Shown: positions 21,231-32,397 of the stretch, piece by piece
How the letters are laid out: every line of letters starts with the position of its first letter
How positions within the stretch are numbered: the first letter of the stretch is position 1
From: Hibiscus mutabilis
Taxonomy: Eukaryota > Streptophyta > Magnoliopsida > Malvales > Malvaceae
Length of the DNA stretch: 64,000 bases
Assembly (NCBI GenBank): GCA_019671005.1
Contig: CM033725.1
Span: 34,618,678-34,682,677 of the forward strand
Reading direction: 5' to 3'
Notes under the pieces: model-generated
What the model saw: only the letters and a program-made list of their open reading frames with translations
What the model was told of the DNA's origin: nothing
Databases searched by the model: none
Program-made: the position numbers and the translations under genes

Positions 21231-22545
21231 AGTGCCCTTCTGAGTTTTCACTTTAGGTTGCTTTTCTCAAAGCTCCCTTTCGGGTTTTCACATTGGTTTT
21301 TTTCTTTTTTCTCAAGGCGCCCTTTCGGGTTTTCACCTTGGTTTTTCTTTTTCTCAAGGCGCCCTTTCAGGTTTACACATTGTTTGTTTTTTTCTCTTTT
21401 TCCTTCTTTTTCTTTTCTTCTTTCTTCTTTTATTTTTCTTTTTTCCTCCTTTTTTTCTTCTTCTTTGAACCAAATTGCCTGCATCGATATCCTGACAATA
21501 AACAATTCAAATTTCCCTTCTTGACAAAAGGGTGTGGAGCTGTAGATCTGGGAAACTGACAACAATGGCTTCACATATGGAAATACTATTATAGCCCGTC
21601 AATTCCTCATAATCTTCTTCAAATTTTGTAAATTGTCCCAACTGAGATACTGCCATGTGATCACGACTAGCGAGAATAATAACATAGATAGAAACGATTT
21701 TCCTTTGATACACATAGGACAGAGAATGGACAAGTTTCGATCATGATAATGTGTTGGCCTTGTAATTCCAATCATCTCAACACGAGCACGAAGATAAAAA
21801 TCATTCTTCTTCAGGTGACAAACTTTGTTGTCGGTTATAATTCTATGTTTATTCCACAAACTTTGGATTCCACCTTAGTTGACTTTCTTATCTCTGAATT
21901 CCTGCCAGTGTGGGACTCAATACCATCTTCACTTTATACACTCTTCTTCAACAACCCAAAGTGTTAAAGCTTACCTGCATCTTTCAAAACATAGCAATAC
22001 CAAGAAATTATCTGTTTTTATGCATTATATTAGCTATTTCATGATGCTTTAGAATTTAAGAAAGCTCAGAAGAGAATTCATGAATCTTATTGAAGCTTAT
22101 AAGTTGAGATACAATAGAGTTTTAGAAAATTCATGGCAAACTGAAAAACAAATTCAAGAAACAAAGTCAGATCTTTGGGCATCCATAACATGAAGGATAC
22201 AACAACCCCATCGACCAAATGTAACCTTGAGCTCGTGCCCTTGTTCAACAGACTTCGAATGTTGTCAGGATGTTTACAGGTGTGAAATCCCTTTCGAAAT
22301 ACTAGGTGTCTGAGAGGTTCTGATTCCCGGATGCCTATGTTGAACATTTTTGGGTCGCCCTTTATGGGTTTTCAACCCATATCCTCCTTCAGTTTCAAGA
22401 CGCCCTTTGCGGGTTTTCATATTAAACCCCCATTTTCTTTTCTTTTCTTTTTCTTTTTATTTTTTATTGTATCTAAAGTTCCCTTTTAAGTTTTCACCAT
22501 AGATATTTCATTTTGCGAAACGCCCTTTTTGGGTTTTCACTCCGC
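21231..22545. repeat. Dispersed GCGCCCTTTCGGGTTTTCAC motif in the Ogre-1 3' region
   Basis: At least eight copies of this 20-base motif occur: near 21231, 21268, 21319, 21359, 22350, 22391, 22474 and 22522. On the coding strand the core is GTGAAAACCC followed by AAAGGGC. T-rich runs separate the copies. The first four keep one minus-strand frame open and would encode a repeated ENPKGRLEKK peptide (21248-21574). I think this is incidental to the DNA repeat. A single related copy lies in Ogre-2 at about 55481. Confidence 0.8.
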
Positions 22546-22593
22546 TTTTTCTTCTTCTTTTTGTTTTTTCTCTCTAATCTCTTTTTGAATTCT

Positions 22594-23680
22594 TCAAGCA
22601 TAATCTTTCTTAACTAAATCTGAGTTCACTAGCTTGTGCAAATCTTCACCATCCATTTCAGTTAAGATCAATGCTCCCCCGGAGAAGGCCTTTTTGACAA
22701 CATATGGCCCCTCCCAGTTAGGCATCCATTTCCCACGGAAATCTTGATGTATTTGCAAGATCTTTTTCAGCACTAGATCACCCTCTCAGAATTCTCTGGG
22801 CCAAACTTTCTTATCATGAGCCCGCATCATTCTTTTTTGGTACATTTGGTTGTGACAGATAGCTTTCAGCCTCTTTTCCTCGATGAGGTTCAACTGGTCA
22901 AATCGAGCCTACACCCACTCTGCATCATCCAGCTTTACTTAAGATAAAACCCGAAGAAAAAGAATTTCAACCTCTATTAGGAGTACTACCTTTGTCCCGT
23001 AGACTAAGGAATAAGGTGTTGCTCTAGTAGAAGTTTGTACAGAATTTTGACATGCAAACAAGGCAAATGGCAACTTCTCATGCCAATCTTTGTATGTGTC
23101 TGTCATTTTTTTTTATATAATCTTCTTGATATTCTTGTTTGCCGCCTCTACTGCCCCATTCATCTTAGGGCAGTAAGTCATAGAATTGTGATGAGTAATT
23201 TTGAACTGCTCGCACGCTTATGCTATTACCTTGTTGTTAAAGTTGGTGGCATTATCAGTAATGATTCTTTCTGGCAATCTGTATCGACATATAATCTCCT
23301 TCTTCAAGAATTTACATACTATAGATCTGGTGATATTAGCATATGAAGCTGCTTCCACCCATTTGGTAAAATAATCAATAACCACAAGGATAAAGCGATG
23401 TCCATTATAGGCTTTAGGGTGAATTTTCCCAATGACATCCATGCCCCAGACTGCAAAAGGCCATGGTGAGTTCATCGTATGTAAAGGTACAGACGAAGCA
23501 TTTATTCTGTCAGCGTATATTTGGCATTTGTAACACTTCTTAGCATATTTAATGCAATCTCCCTCCATAGTTGACCAGTAGTAACCATATCTCATTATTT
23601 TCCTAGCCATTGCAAAGCCATTAGCATGCGTTCTGCAAATTTTGTCATGCACCTCTACCAAAATTTCTCTGGCCTCTTAG
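22594..23680 (-). pseudogene. Ogre-1 integrase
   Basis: Integrase would insert the cDNA. On the minus strand the zinc-binding part ends KKCYKCQIYAD. The core shows WGMDVIGKIHP (first Asp), YFTKWVEA, RIITDNATNFNNK (second Asp) and MNGAVEAANKNIKK (Glu), so all three catalytic residues survive. The C-terminal module includes FRGKWMPNWEGPYVVKKAF and GALILTEMDGEDL and ends LVKKDYA with a stop at 22594-22596. Interruptions are mostly single stops in an otherwise continuous frame, such as at 23218. The end matches the usual pol terminus of Tat/Ogre elements. Confidence 0.9.
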
Positions 23681-23694
23681 GAATTGACACATCT

Positions 23695-24320
23695 TTACAA
23701 AATTTGATCTTTGTTCCGTTTGTATAAAATTTCACCATCAAGCATGTACCTTGAAGCCATCATTCTAATGGTTCTTTTGTCATTATCATTCGCTCCCTCG
23801 GGATAAGTTTGATATTTGACGTACTGCAAGATATCGAAATACCAGGGATTTCCATTTGTCTCTTCCTCTATGCTATAATAGTGAGCATAAGTATTGTAGC
23901 TCTGCATTTGAATTGGAATTACATCCTCAGGTTTGTTGGCCAAGAATACCGAAGCCAGTGTAGCTAAAGCATCCGCCATTTGGTTATCTTCCCTCGGGAT
24001 ATATATGAATGTAATTTCTTTGAATTCTTTTATTATTTCAAGGATCAACTTTTGATACTCAATCAATTTTGCATATTGTGTTTCCCACTCTCCACGAAGC
24101 TGGTAGATGATAAGTGCTAAATCACCATATACTTTCAAACTTTCTATCTTTCTTTCGATAGCAGCTTGCAACCCTATAATGCAAGCTTCATATTCTTCCA
24201 TGTTGTTGGTGCAAAGAAATTCTAACTTGCTTGTGAAAGGATAGTGCACATTGTTTGGGGAAATTATCACTACTCCAATTCCTTTTCCTAAGGCATTAAC
24301 GACCCCATCAAAATACAGTT
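23695..24320 (-). pseudogene. Ogre-1 second (archaeal-type) RNase H
   Basis: WKLYFDGVVNALGKGIGVVI (first Asp), TNNMEEYEACIIGLQ (Glu), VYGDLALIIYQLRGEW (Asp) and IPREDNQMADALATLAS (Asp) are all present, mostly in a 191-codon open frame. Tat elements are known to carry this additional RNase H between the ordinary RNase H and integrase, and its position here fits. All four acidic residues look intact. A tail through YMLDGEILYKRNKDQIL leads to integrase. Confidence 0.9.
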
Positions 24321-25216
24321 TCCAAATTTCATTGTCCGAAATTCCATTTTATTCCATGGAGATATTCATCACGTCCTCATCTGGGAAAATAAAGTTCAGA
24401 GGCTCATAATCCTTCGAAGCACGACTTGCCAGAAAGTCAGCTATGGTACTTCCTTTTATTGCATTCTGGCTCACATACACAATGTCGAATTCTGACAACA
24501 ACATTTGTCAACGAGCCAATCTCCTAGTCAACGTTGGTGCTTCAATCAGGAACTTCAATGGATCGAGCCGAGATATCAACCAAGTAGTGTGGTTTAACAT
24601 GTACTGTCTAAGTCTACGGGTCACCCAAACCAAGGCACAACACAATTTTTGAATTGGTGAATACCGTTCTTCACACTCTATAAAATTTTTGCTTAGATAA
24701 TAAATGGCTCTTTCTTTCTTCCTTGTTTCATCATGTTGCCCCAACACACACCCCATTAAGTGTTCATAAACCGTTAAGTAAAGGATAAGTGGTCTGTCTA
24801 GAACCGGTGTGACTAGTATCAGAGCATTTGTCAAGTATTTCTTAATCTTGTCAAACGTTTCTTGGTATTGTTTATCCCATTCTCTCGGGTTATTCTTTTT
24901 AAGTAACCTAAAGATCGGATCACATTTATCGGTCAGTTGAGAGATAAATCGAGAAACGTAATTCAACCTCCTAAAGAATCCTCAAACTTCTTTTTATGAA
25001 CTAGGTAGCGACAAGTTCTGAATTGCTTTCACCTTATCTAGATCTATCTCAATTCCTCTTCTACTGACAACAAATCCCAAGAGTTTTCATGATGTTACTC
25101 CAAAAGTACATTTATTAGGGTTGAGTTTCAATTGGTACTTCCTCAATCTTAAGAAAAACTTCCTAGGGTTTTGATATTCTCTTCCTCGGTCTGGGATTTA
25201 GCAATCATGTCATTCA
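24321..25216 (-). pseudogene. Ogre-1 truncated RT and first RNase H
   Basis: RT survives only from DMIAKSQTEEENIKTLGKFF onward, that is from within the catalytic motif (family YVDDMIAKS). FGVTS, LLGFVVSRRGIEIDLDKVKA and FFRRLNYVSRFISQLTDK form the thumb and connection. RNase H follows with RPLILYLTVYEHLMGCVLGQ (family LYLSV.E.A), IYYLSKNFIECEERYSPIQK and TWLISRLDPLKFLIE. Fingers and palm, with the first active-site Asp, were lost in the deletion that fused this region to gag at about 25210. Confidence 0.88.
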
Positions 25217-26393
25217 CAATGAGCATCAGGTTTGTACCATGGGGGTAAGGAGGCTGCAGTTGGGTCAGATAATATGGCCTCACCAAATTCGCCTTGTACA
25301 ACTGCGGGTACAATTCATCATATGACATTGGTATTAGTGTGAAATTTATTCTATCATTTCTTGGGCCACGAGAATCCTTCTTATTCGAACCCTATGAACT
25401 TCTCGACGCTGCACCGGGTGAAGTAATGGTAACATTCTTAGGAGCTTCATATGCGCTGGTATTGCTCACTTCACTGTCCTTTCTTTTGTAGTTCTTATGA
25501 GAGCTTTCCCCACTCTCAATTCTACCACTTTTGATTGCTGCTTCAATCAGTCCCCCAGTCATTACTATATAGGCAAAATTCCGCGTAGCATTACTAATTA
25601 ATCTTTCAAATAGTATACCTCTTAAAGTCTGCACAAACATATGGGCAACCTCACTTTCCATCAGCGGAGACTGTACTTGGGCTGCTATGTCTCTCCATCC
25701 CTACAACATGACATGACTGGGGACCATTTCCGTCACATGCTTATAATGTTCTACGAAAGCCCTAGAGAGATCTTTCCATGACTGGATGTTTATGCAACTC
25801 AACTGTATATACCAGTCAAACTGCCCTGAAAACAATGTATCAGGAGCTTTTCATCTTTTAAGTGTGTAGCCATCTTTCAACAATACATTGTAAGGTGGGC
25901 CCTTGGGCAGGCAATCCCATCGTACTTCTCAAAGTCTGGAACTTTGAACTTTGGGAGAAGAATCAGATCAGGTACTAAGCTTATTTCAACTGCACCAGGT
26001 CCTATTCCATTCACTTTCTGCATTTCCAACAAACGGTCTTCTAAAGCTTTACAACGTTCCTCATACTTCTTTTCAATCTCAGCGCAAATTTTCTCTATCT
26101 CATTCAGAATATTCAGATCGGGAACCTCTTTGCTGCTTCCAAAATTTGCTTTAATGTGCACCAGGTGGCTATATCCTTATATGAGATGTGGTTTTTTCCT
26201 GATCATTCACGTCGTTTAAAGCACCCTCAGGTATTTTTGCTTTTCCGGACTCTTTTGGCCCCAACAGAGCAGTTAGCTGGTTGATTATCTCGCTCTGTGG
26301 CTGAGCAAAATGGTCCTTTATGGACTGGTCAATTCTGTTTTGTACTTCAACACGAACATTTTCAAGGTTAGTGATCATGTCCTCTATAGCCAT
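25217..26393 (-). pseudogene. Ogre-1 gag (C-terminally truncated)
   Basis: The start is ATG at 26391-26393 (MAIEDMITNLENVRVEVQ). A coiled-coil-like part follows (ILNEIEKICAEIEKKYEERC). LVPDLILLPKFKVPDFEKYD and RAHLTMYC near 25877-25990 are the core gag signature of Tat/Ogre. MESEVAHMFVQTLRG and NFAYIVMTGGLIEAAIKSGR (25550-25661) complete the capsid-like domain. The last readable gag block is YDELYPQLYKANLVRPYY plus LQPPYPHG. No zinc knuckle or protease follows. Frameshifts lie between the open pieces. Confidence 0.88.
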
Positions 26394-26683
26394 GGTCTTA
26401 GAATGCAGACGTGTTCTGTATGAATACGGAATAATTGTGATTTAAAAACAAACTGCCATAAAACCATTCTTTATCAAACCATCTCTTTGCAAAATAAAAT
26501 GTAATGTAAGTGCATGCATGCATAAATGTATGAATGCATGCGTGAATGCAAAAAGGCATCGAATTCAAGAATTAGTCCTTTGGAAGCATTCATTTGTTAG
26601 AAGGTCCAAATACAGGGAAAAGACAATTTCTTTTATAGAAAACAGCTACCCCTAATTCCTAGATTGACTAATTCATGTAGCAG
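26394..26683 (-). other. Ogre-1 spacer between ORF1 and gag
   Basis: About 290 bp with no coding pattern, including repeated GCATGCATGCATAAATG-like words. The same spacer, with TTGCATTCATGTATTTGCA, is present in Ogre-2 at 53366-53610. Confidence 0.6.
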
Positions 26684-28730
26684 TCAGGTAATGACTTCTT
26701 CATGCTCCAGCTCAATATTCGGTCGTTCCAACAGACTCGTGGCTTGTCTTGAAAGTATCTGTACATATGAAGCAACACTTCTGAATTGTTTCTTAAAGTT
26801 TACCAATTCATCATTTTGGCTTTGGATGGTGCACTGTACCACTTCATATTTACTCTTCCATGCTCCACTTTCTTGGTGTAGCGCTCCCTCGTAAGTTATG
26901 AGCTTTTCCCTCAAGCGTTGCACTATGTTCTCCAATTATGATATCTTTTTCTGCAGTCCTTCCTTCTCTTGTTCCATATGAACTTTATCTTCATTGTGGT
27001 ACTTTATAACCATTTGCTCCAATTGTGACACTTGGGCAAACAATTCGAAGTTTTGGGCTTGCTCTTATTCTAGCTTATTCATGGCCTTACTGCCTGATTC
27101 CTTGCTTTCCCAAGACTTCTTCTCGTACATCTTTTTGTAATTATTCCTTTCTCTTGTCACGTCATCCAATTTCTCTGACAAGTTTTGCATTACGTTGATC
27201 GTTCCTCCTTTTTGCTTTGCTTTGTAACTGTCATGAATTTCTTACAGCTCCTTCAAGTCTCGACTAATTCTTTTATTTTGTTTCATTATCTTTTTTTCCT
27301 TTCCTTCGTGCATATTCACTTGCAGCTTTTCCATGGTTAATTCTTTAGCAAGGTCACTAATTCCCTTCTCATATTTCTTCAAGTCCAATTCTCAATCATG
27401 TTTGAGCTTTTCCAATGCATATGGTGCACTCCTATCAGGTTGAACTGATGAGCTTGGACTTTCTTGAATTCCCCGGAATGTGCTGTCATTGACCCTTTGA
27501 GCCCTCCATTCCTCATACCTTAACATGACTTCCAAATCCTGATATGGTTGAACCTTCCTTGGCTTTTCCCATGCCTTTGCAGTTTGAGCAACCTTCTCTT
27601 TATAATCATTTGTCTTGTGAGCGTATTCAAATCGTGCCATGCCTGTAGTAGCTGGTACGAACTCTCTCGAACCAAACTATCTAGACACCAATAGGTCGTT
27701 ATTCCCCAAATCCTGGGTAACGGGACCCAATCTCTATCTCCACATCGATACAAAAAGGTTGCCCCCTTGTTTAACCATGGAGCCCTCCACACAACATCGA
27801 CATCTTTCATGTCCTTGAAATATTCTTTCCATTGATCCTATTTCTTTTTCTCTATCGAGCAACTAGTTAGATGTTCTTCTATTGGTGAGTATGTGTCAAG
27901 ATATCTGATGCCTCTATAAGGAGTATTCCACCTATGACCTCTGAACCAAATTTCGCTCAACTACGTACAACCCCAAAATCTTCCTTCCCCCAATTTCTTG
28001 CACGCGATCAACGATCTATAAGTTTTAGTTATGATGGTCAGCATAGGATTTACACCTTTTTCCAATCGCTCGAATAGTCCCACTATTGACGGGTCTATGT
28101 GTTTTGGAGTCCTTGGGAACAAAATCAATCCATATATACACAAGGCGTGTAAGCTCCTCTTTCTAACTGGTTCATCATCACTTGTTAAGAACAACTCTTT
28201 GAGCACTCTCCAATTTATGCGTTGTTTGTCTTCATTTTGATCAGTACTATCATTGTTAGCTATCTTCTTATCCAACCACTCTTTAGTTTTTCCGGTGATC
28301 TGCACCAATTTCTTCTTGAAGCCTGAGTTGTTGTTAGGTCTAGTGTAGATCTTATCGCTTTGAATTCCAGGGTAATTAACCAATGCCTCATATTCTTCAA
28401 GCGTGGGGGTCATATCTACTCGGCCAAAGGTAAAACAATTATATGCAGGATTCCAAAACTGAGCCATTGCCCTAAGCAACTTCAGGTCTATCTGTACACT
28501 CAACAGTAAAGCTATATCCCCAAATTCCTTTTTGAATGATTCTTTCATGTCATTTCCCCATTGATCCCATGTTGCTTTAAGTAGACATTCTGATTGGTAT
28601 TTAACTTGGCCCAATTCTTTATTTGTGATATATCGCATCTACGAAGACTGTCTCCCTTCTTATGCTAAGTTTGTTCTGACCATGTCCAGACTGTGGTATT
28701 GTCTTCTCTTATCTGAGACCCTTCAGCCAT
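26684..28730 (-). pseudogene. Ogre-1 ORF1 (lineage-specific protein upstream of gag)
   Basis: ORF1 precedes gag in Ogre elements and its role is unknown. The probable start is ATG at 28728-28730 (MAEGSQIREDNTTVWTWSEQ), followed by a stop and a frame change. The main open part (27961-28638) has LLRAMAQFWNPAYNCFTFG and DMTPTLEEYEALVNYPG, the signature of plant ORF1/DUF7745-like proteins. Further on come RFWGCT, VVWRAPWLNKGATFLYRCGD and VPLPRIWGITTYWCL. The C-terminal third (26684-27640) is Lys/Glu-rich and coiled-coil-like. At least three frameshifts or stops break it. Confidence 0.87.
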
Positions 28731-29373
28731 ACTAAATACTTCCAAATCAACTGATTCCCGAACCGATGCTAAATCAATGCAATATGACATGGTTCATTTA
28801 AAATAATAAAATTGAATGACCACAAAGAAAATAAAACAAAAGAAACTCGTGTCAGTATTGTGAATTAATATGAAAAGAAAATAAACAAAATATTAATACA
28901 AAAGAATCATGCAATATTGGCAAAGAAAATAACCAGAGAAATGTATTTAAACCGGAAGCACCTGTCTAGCTCTAGTGGGGTGGGTTTCTAAATAACATCA
29001 TGCAGGTTTTGTTCTAGACTCTAGGTTCCCGAACTATCATTACTGCCTACTGCGATAGCAAGACATCGATTTGGTAGTATAGGTCCCTTATAACGGAGGC
29101 GTGGACCCCACGGTACATAAGGTTAGTATGCCGAAAGAAAGACAAAATTCCAAACTCGGAGGTGCAGAGCCTCACGTCGGATTATGTTTTTCTCCCAATT
29201 AAGGGTGAGAAGCCCGAGTAGAGGGCTTATGCATGAATGATAGTTATATCATACACAAAAGCTACCTCCATTTTTCTTGAAAATTCATCCAGCAATTCTT
29301 GGAAAGAATTAAATTCAAATTATTGCCCAAAATGCCACGTGAAATTAATTAATTAGGCCTGACTCTCAATTGT
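28731..29373 (-). other. Ogre-1 leader with one arm of a long inverted repeat
   Basis: Untranslated leader between the primer-binding site and ORF1. Bases 29300-29352 are the inverted complement of LTR bases 29672-29731 (see the inverted-repeat entry). Nothing else is recognised. Confidence 0.75.
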
Positions 29374-29731
29374 AGTCCCTAACGGAGTCGCCAAGTTGCC
29401 GCGACCATTTTTTAACTGAAGGTGTGTAAAAATAGCCTGACAATTAGGGTTTTGAAAATTATAGTTTTTGTCCATTTTAATTCACTTAATCTTGAAAATC
29501 ATGGTTTTATATTTTAATTCTTGAAAATCAACTTGGATTCGCCACCGGTCACTTTGGTAGACCGAACACCATAAAAACAACAAAAAATTCTTTATCTTAA
29601 AATTTGGGTTCGAGATTCAGTTACGTGCGGGGAAGGATTAGCACCCTTACAAACGCCCATTATCGGTACCTTATTATTTTCACGTGGCATTTTGGCATTT
29701 CGTACAATAATTTGAATTTAATTAAATCTTT
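29300..29731. repeat. LTR-to-leader inverted repeat of Ogre-1
   Basis: The LTR arm (29672-29731) contains TTTCACGTGGCATTTTGG and CAATAATTTGAATTTAATT. The leader arm (29300-29352) contains their exact reverse complements in reverse order. Nine extra bases in the LTR arm and one in the leader arm separate the two perfect blocks. The enclosed part holds the LTR end and the primer-binding site. Confidence 0.9.
29374..29393 (-). promoter_or_regulatory. Primer-binding site of Ogre-1
   Basis: On the coding strand TGGCGACTCCG, then TTAGGGACT, starts three bases after the LTR end. Ogre elements use a primer-binding site of this kind, reported as complementary to an Arg tRNA; the tRNA identity was not checked here. 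Confidence 0.82.
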
Positions 29732-31955
29732 AATTGTTAACTGAATTTCATTTCAAATGGAAGTATCCTTTTGTAAGAAAATACATTTTTAGCGAATATA
29801 AGTTTTGAAACATCCTGTTACTTTAGGATACTTCAATTTACATTCGACAATGTATCTAACACAAAAGGTTTTTAATGCATGTCCATTTATTTTCTTGTCA
29901 ATTTTAAGTTCAAACTTAATTAGGGCTCCAATTGATTAAATTAATTAATAAACTATGAATATCATCAAATTTAGGGGTTTATGTGATAACACCCCAAACA
30001 ATTGGGCACTATCCATATTAGGCCCTAAATAACAATATTCCTAATTATTCAATGATTCTATCTATTTGAACCTAAACTTGATTCAATTTTAATTAAATTA
30101 ACTATGTGATTACATATTCTAGGTTTACATGAAATATTAAATGATTCACTAAAATGCCCCATTTGATTAACATCTCATTGCAACGAGACACTAATCAATT
30201 TAGAACATTAAAGTGCCCATTTAATAATCATTTATTTTCTACAATGATCTCACTAATTTGAATTATTCAAATCACATAAAGAACCTAAGTTTAAATGCTC
30301 TAATTATTTAAGCTAAGTGATTAAAATCCCCTAACAAATATACTATATGCTTGATATTTAAATCTGTTATATACACCAAATAATTAAATTAAAGCAATTG
30401 ATTAAAACCATTAAATGAAAATTAAGGGACTAAATTGAACTGTTATTTAAATATAGGTGCCAAATTACAAATCTCAGGTGACCAAATTGCAAAGAAAGAA
30501 CATTTAAAGCCAAACTTTAAAACCCCATAGAGTAGGGCATGAATCCTATGCCCGACCCAAATTATCCGCACGGGTTGAGTCAACCCGGTGCCAAAATGGC
30601 ACTGTTTGACTCAGGATATTTAAACCCCAAAACTAAGTCAGCCCGGCCATTTCTGCTATCCCCCTACTCTCTCCTTCCCCATTATCTCTCAAAACTCTCT
30701 CAACCTCTAACAGCTAAAACCCAGAACCCTTGAACATTTTCGATCAAAATACCTATATTCAACCTTAGTTCTTCTCGTGTTCTTCATTTTTTCATCATTT
30801 GATCTATATAAACACTAAACTATCTTCATTTTCCTTTTTTTATCAAAACCCTAAAAACATTATGAACTCAAACCGAGTTCTTCCAACCTCATCACCATGA
30901 TCTACCACCGCCACAACCAACCTTCCTCGGCCTGTTCGCTGGCCACCGAAGGCAACTCCAGCCACCACCGGCCGTCTTCTCCGATCATCCCCTTCGAAAT
31001 TCCGATCACCTTTACTACCTCCGACCACCACCTGGTTCTGGCCAACCGCCGTGAGGCGATTTCCAACCACCATGCCAAAACCCTAAAACTTCCAAAATCC
31101 TCCAAAAAGCTCAATTTTCCACCCTAAACCACCTAAATCTACCTGGTTCATTAGAACAACCCAACTTCCCCCTATAACTACCCGGCCAAGATTATTTCCT
31201 ATCATTTTCAACTCTGCCAAAAAACCTAATCCGTCCGATCTCCGGATCAATCCTCGATAACAACCAGATAAGTCTCAGTGCTATTTTGAATTTAATTTTT
31301 GGCTTAAATTTAGGACTATTATATTTTTAGATCTATTTGATTACTGTTTTTAGGGTTTAAGAGCTTAGATCTAATGTGTTTGTGTTTTTGTGTAAGGAAA
31401 ATAAAAGAGGAAGTTGAGATATACCTTCTAATGGTGATAGATGACTTCAAGAAACGATCTCTAGCATTTTTCCAAGCTCCGGTGGCCTTTCGAATTCTAG
31501 TAACTTCTCAGCTTTCCTTTTCTCTCTCATTGATTAACTCCCGTAATGATTGCACAATAATGGCCCTTGTCTCTCTCTCTCTTCCAGGCTATTTATAGCC
31601 GCTGACATAGGTGACGTTAGCGCGGGTTGAATCCGCGTGAAATTGGTTCCAGCCAACGAGAGCTCGCCACGTGGCACTTTTGGCGGGCTGAGAAAGCACA
31701 TGTGTGCTAGTTTGGGCTCTTTTATCCGTTTTAGGCAGATTTGGGCTGGAAAAATATATATTGGGCTTGATTTTGTATTTTGGGCTTTTAGGATTGTAAT
31801 CAGACTTTTATGTAAAATGGATATTGAATGGAATTTTATTTATAAGCTGACTTTATTTATTTATTTGTATATTTATAGTTTTTATTCTCTTATTTATTTT
31901 TTAGCTATATTTATAGTGAATTATATATATACCCGGACAAAATTAGGGTATTACA
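29397..31955 (-). repeat. 5' LTR of Ogre-1
   Basis: 2559 bp, TGCCGCGACC at the inner end and GGGTATTACA at the outer end. It aligns with 17973-20530 over its full length, with only small indels. It carries the promoter described separately. Confidence 0.92.
31590..31674 (-). promoter_or_regulatory. Core promoter of the Ogre-1 5' LTR (G-box and TATA box)
   Basis: On the coding strand CCACGTGG, a palindromic G-box (31667-31674), lies about 70 bp before GGCTATAAATAGCC (TATA box 31590-31597). A GA-rich run follows. The order and spacing fit a plant RNA polymerase II promoter. In the 3' LTR the TATA box is kept (20168-20175) but the G-box core is CACATG. Confidence 0.65.
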
Positions 31956-31960
31956 CAATG

Positions 31961-32397
31961 CTTCTGCTCTAAGCTCCAAGTTGTCGTGCCACTTGTACAC
32001 AATATGGTCAAATTGAACACATTAATGTGTGACATATAAATACTAAAATTAAATTATAAAATATGATTTTAAAACATATAAACAAATCGCATGACTCACT
32101 AAATAAAATGCTAGAAATTTAAAGAGAAATCTAGGCACAAAACAAATAGCAATGTGTCCAAAAATTAAACAAACAACGATGTGTAAAATTTAAACTAAAT
32201 GCAACAAAGTGCATGGCTTGCATAGCTCTTTACGTCCATTTCCTTCAAGTCCATCGCCCTTTTGAAACCCAACGTCCCAAACTCGCTTGATTAACATTGT
32301 GGGAGCATCCTTGAATTGTTTAGCCCATGCCCGAGTGATTTGACCTTGAGGAACTTCTATCAGGTCTCTCTTAGGTGTAGTACCGATGTCTGCATCA
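31961..32397 (-). repeat. 5' LTR of Chromo-1 (outer part)
   Basis: Continues the LTR after Ogre-1 and its CAATG duplication. It matches about 1113-1526 plus 12186-12210 and ends GTCTGCATCA. Confidence 0.87.

Larger units (their letters stand above)
17973..31955 (-). mobile_element. Ogre-1: Tat/Ogre retrotransposon with an internal gag-RT deletion
   Basis: This 13.98-kb minus-strand element has LTRs at 17973-20530 and 29397-31955 and a CAATG duplication. Order along its coding strand: 5' LTR, primer-binding site TGGCGACTCCG, leader, ORF1, gag, partial RT, RNase H, a second RNase H, integrase, a long 3' untranslated region with tandem repeats, then 3' LTR. An extra ORF before gag, two RNase H domains and this primer-binding site are marks of the Tat/Ogre lineage. 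The gag C-terminus, protease, any intron and the RT core are deleted near 25210. Stops and frameshifts occur elsewhere. Confidence 0.92.
181..32397 (-). mobile_element. Chromo-1: Ty3/Gypsy chromovirus hosting two nested insertions
   Basis: This minus-strand LTR retrotransposon has internal DNA at 12211-17260. Its 3' LTR is at 181-1526 plus 12186-12210, and its 5' LTR at 17261-17972 plus 31961-32397. Gag, protease, RT, RNase H and integrase motifs are all recognisable in the usual Ty3/Gypsy order. The primer-binding site is 17241-17253. LTR ends read TGAT...GCATCA on the plus strand. The flanks TCTTC (176-180) and TTTTC (32398-32402) would be a 5-bp target duplication with one change. The gag and RNase H style (RRHAKWVEF, KYKKGKEN) and the protease motif IIDNGSCTNVAS resemble CRM/Galadriel-type chromoviruses. 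No chromodomain is visible, so the exact lineage is open. Confidence 0.82.

Noticed and set aside
21258..21559. Phe-rich membrane-like peptides on the plus strand
   Set aside because: Translations of T-rich runs in the Ogre-1 3' region, antisense to the element.
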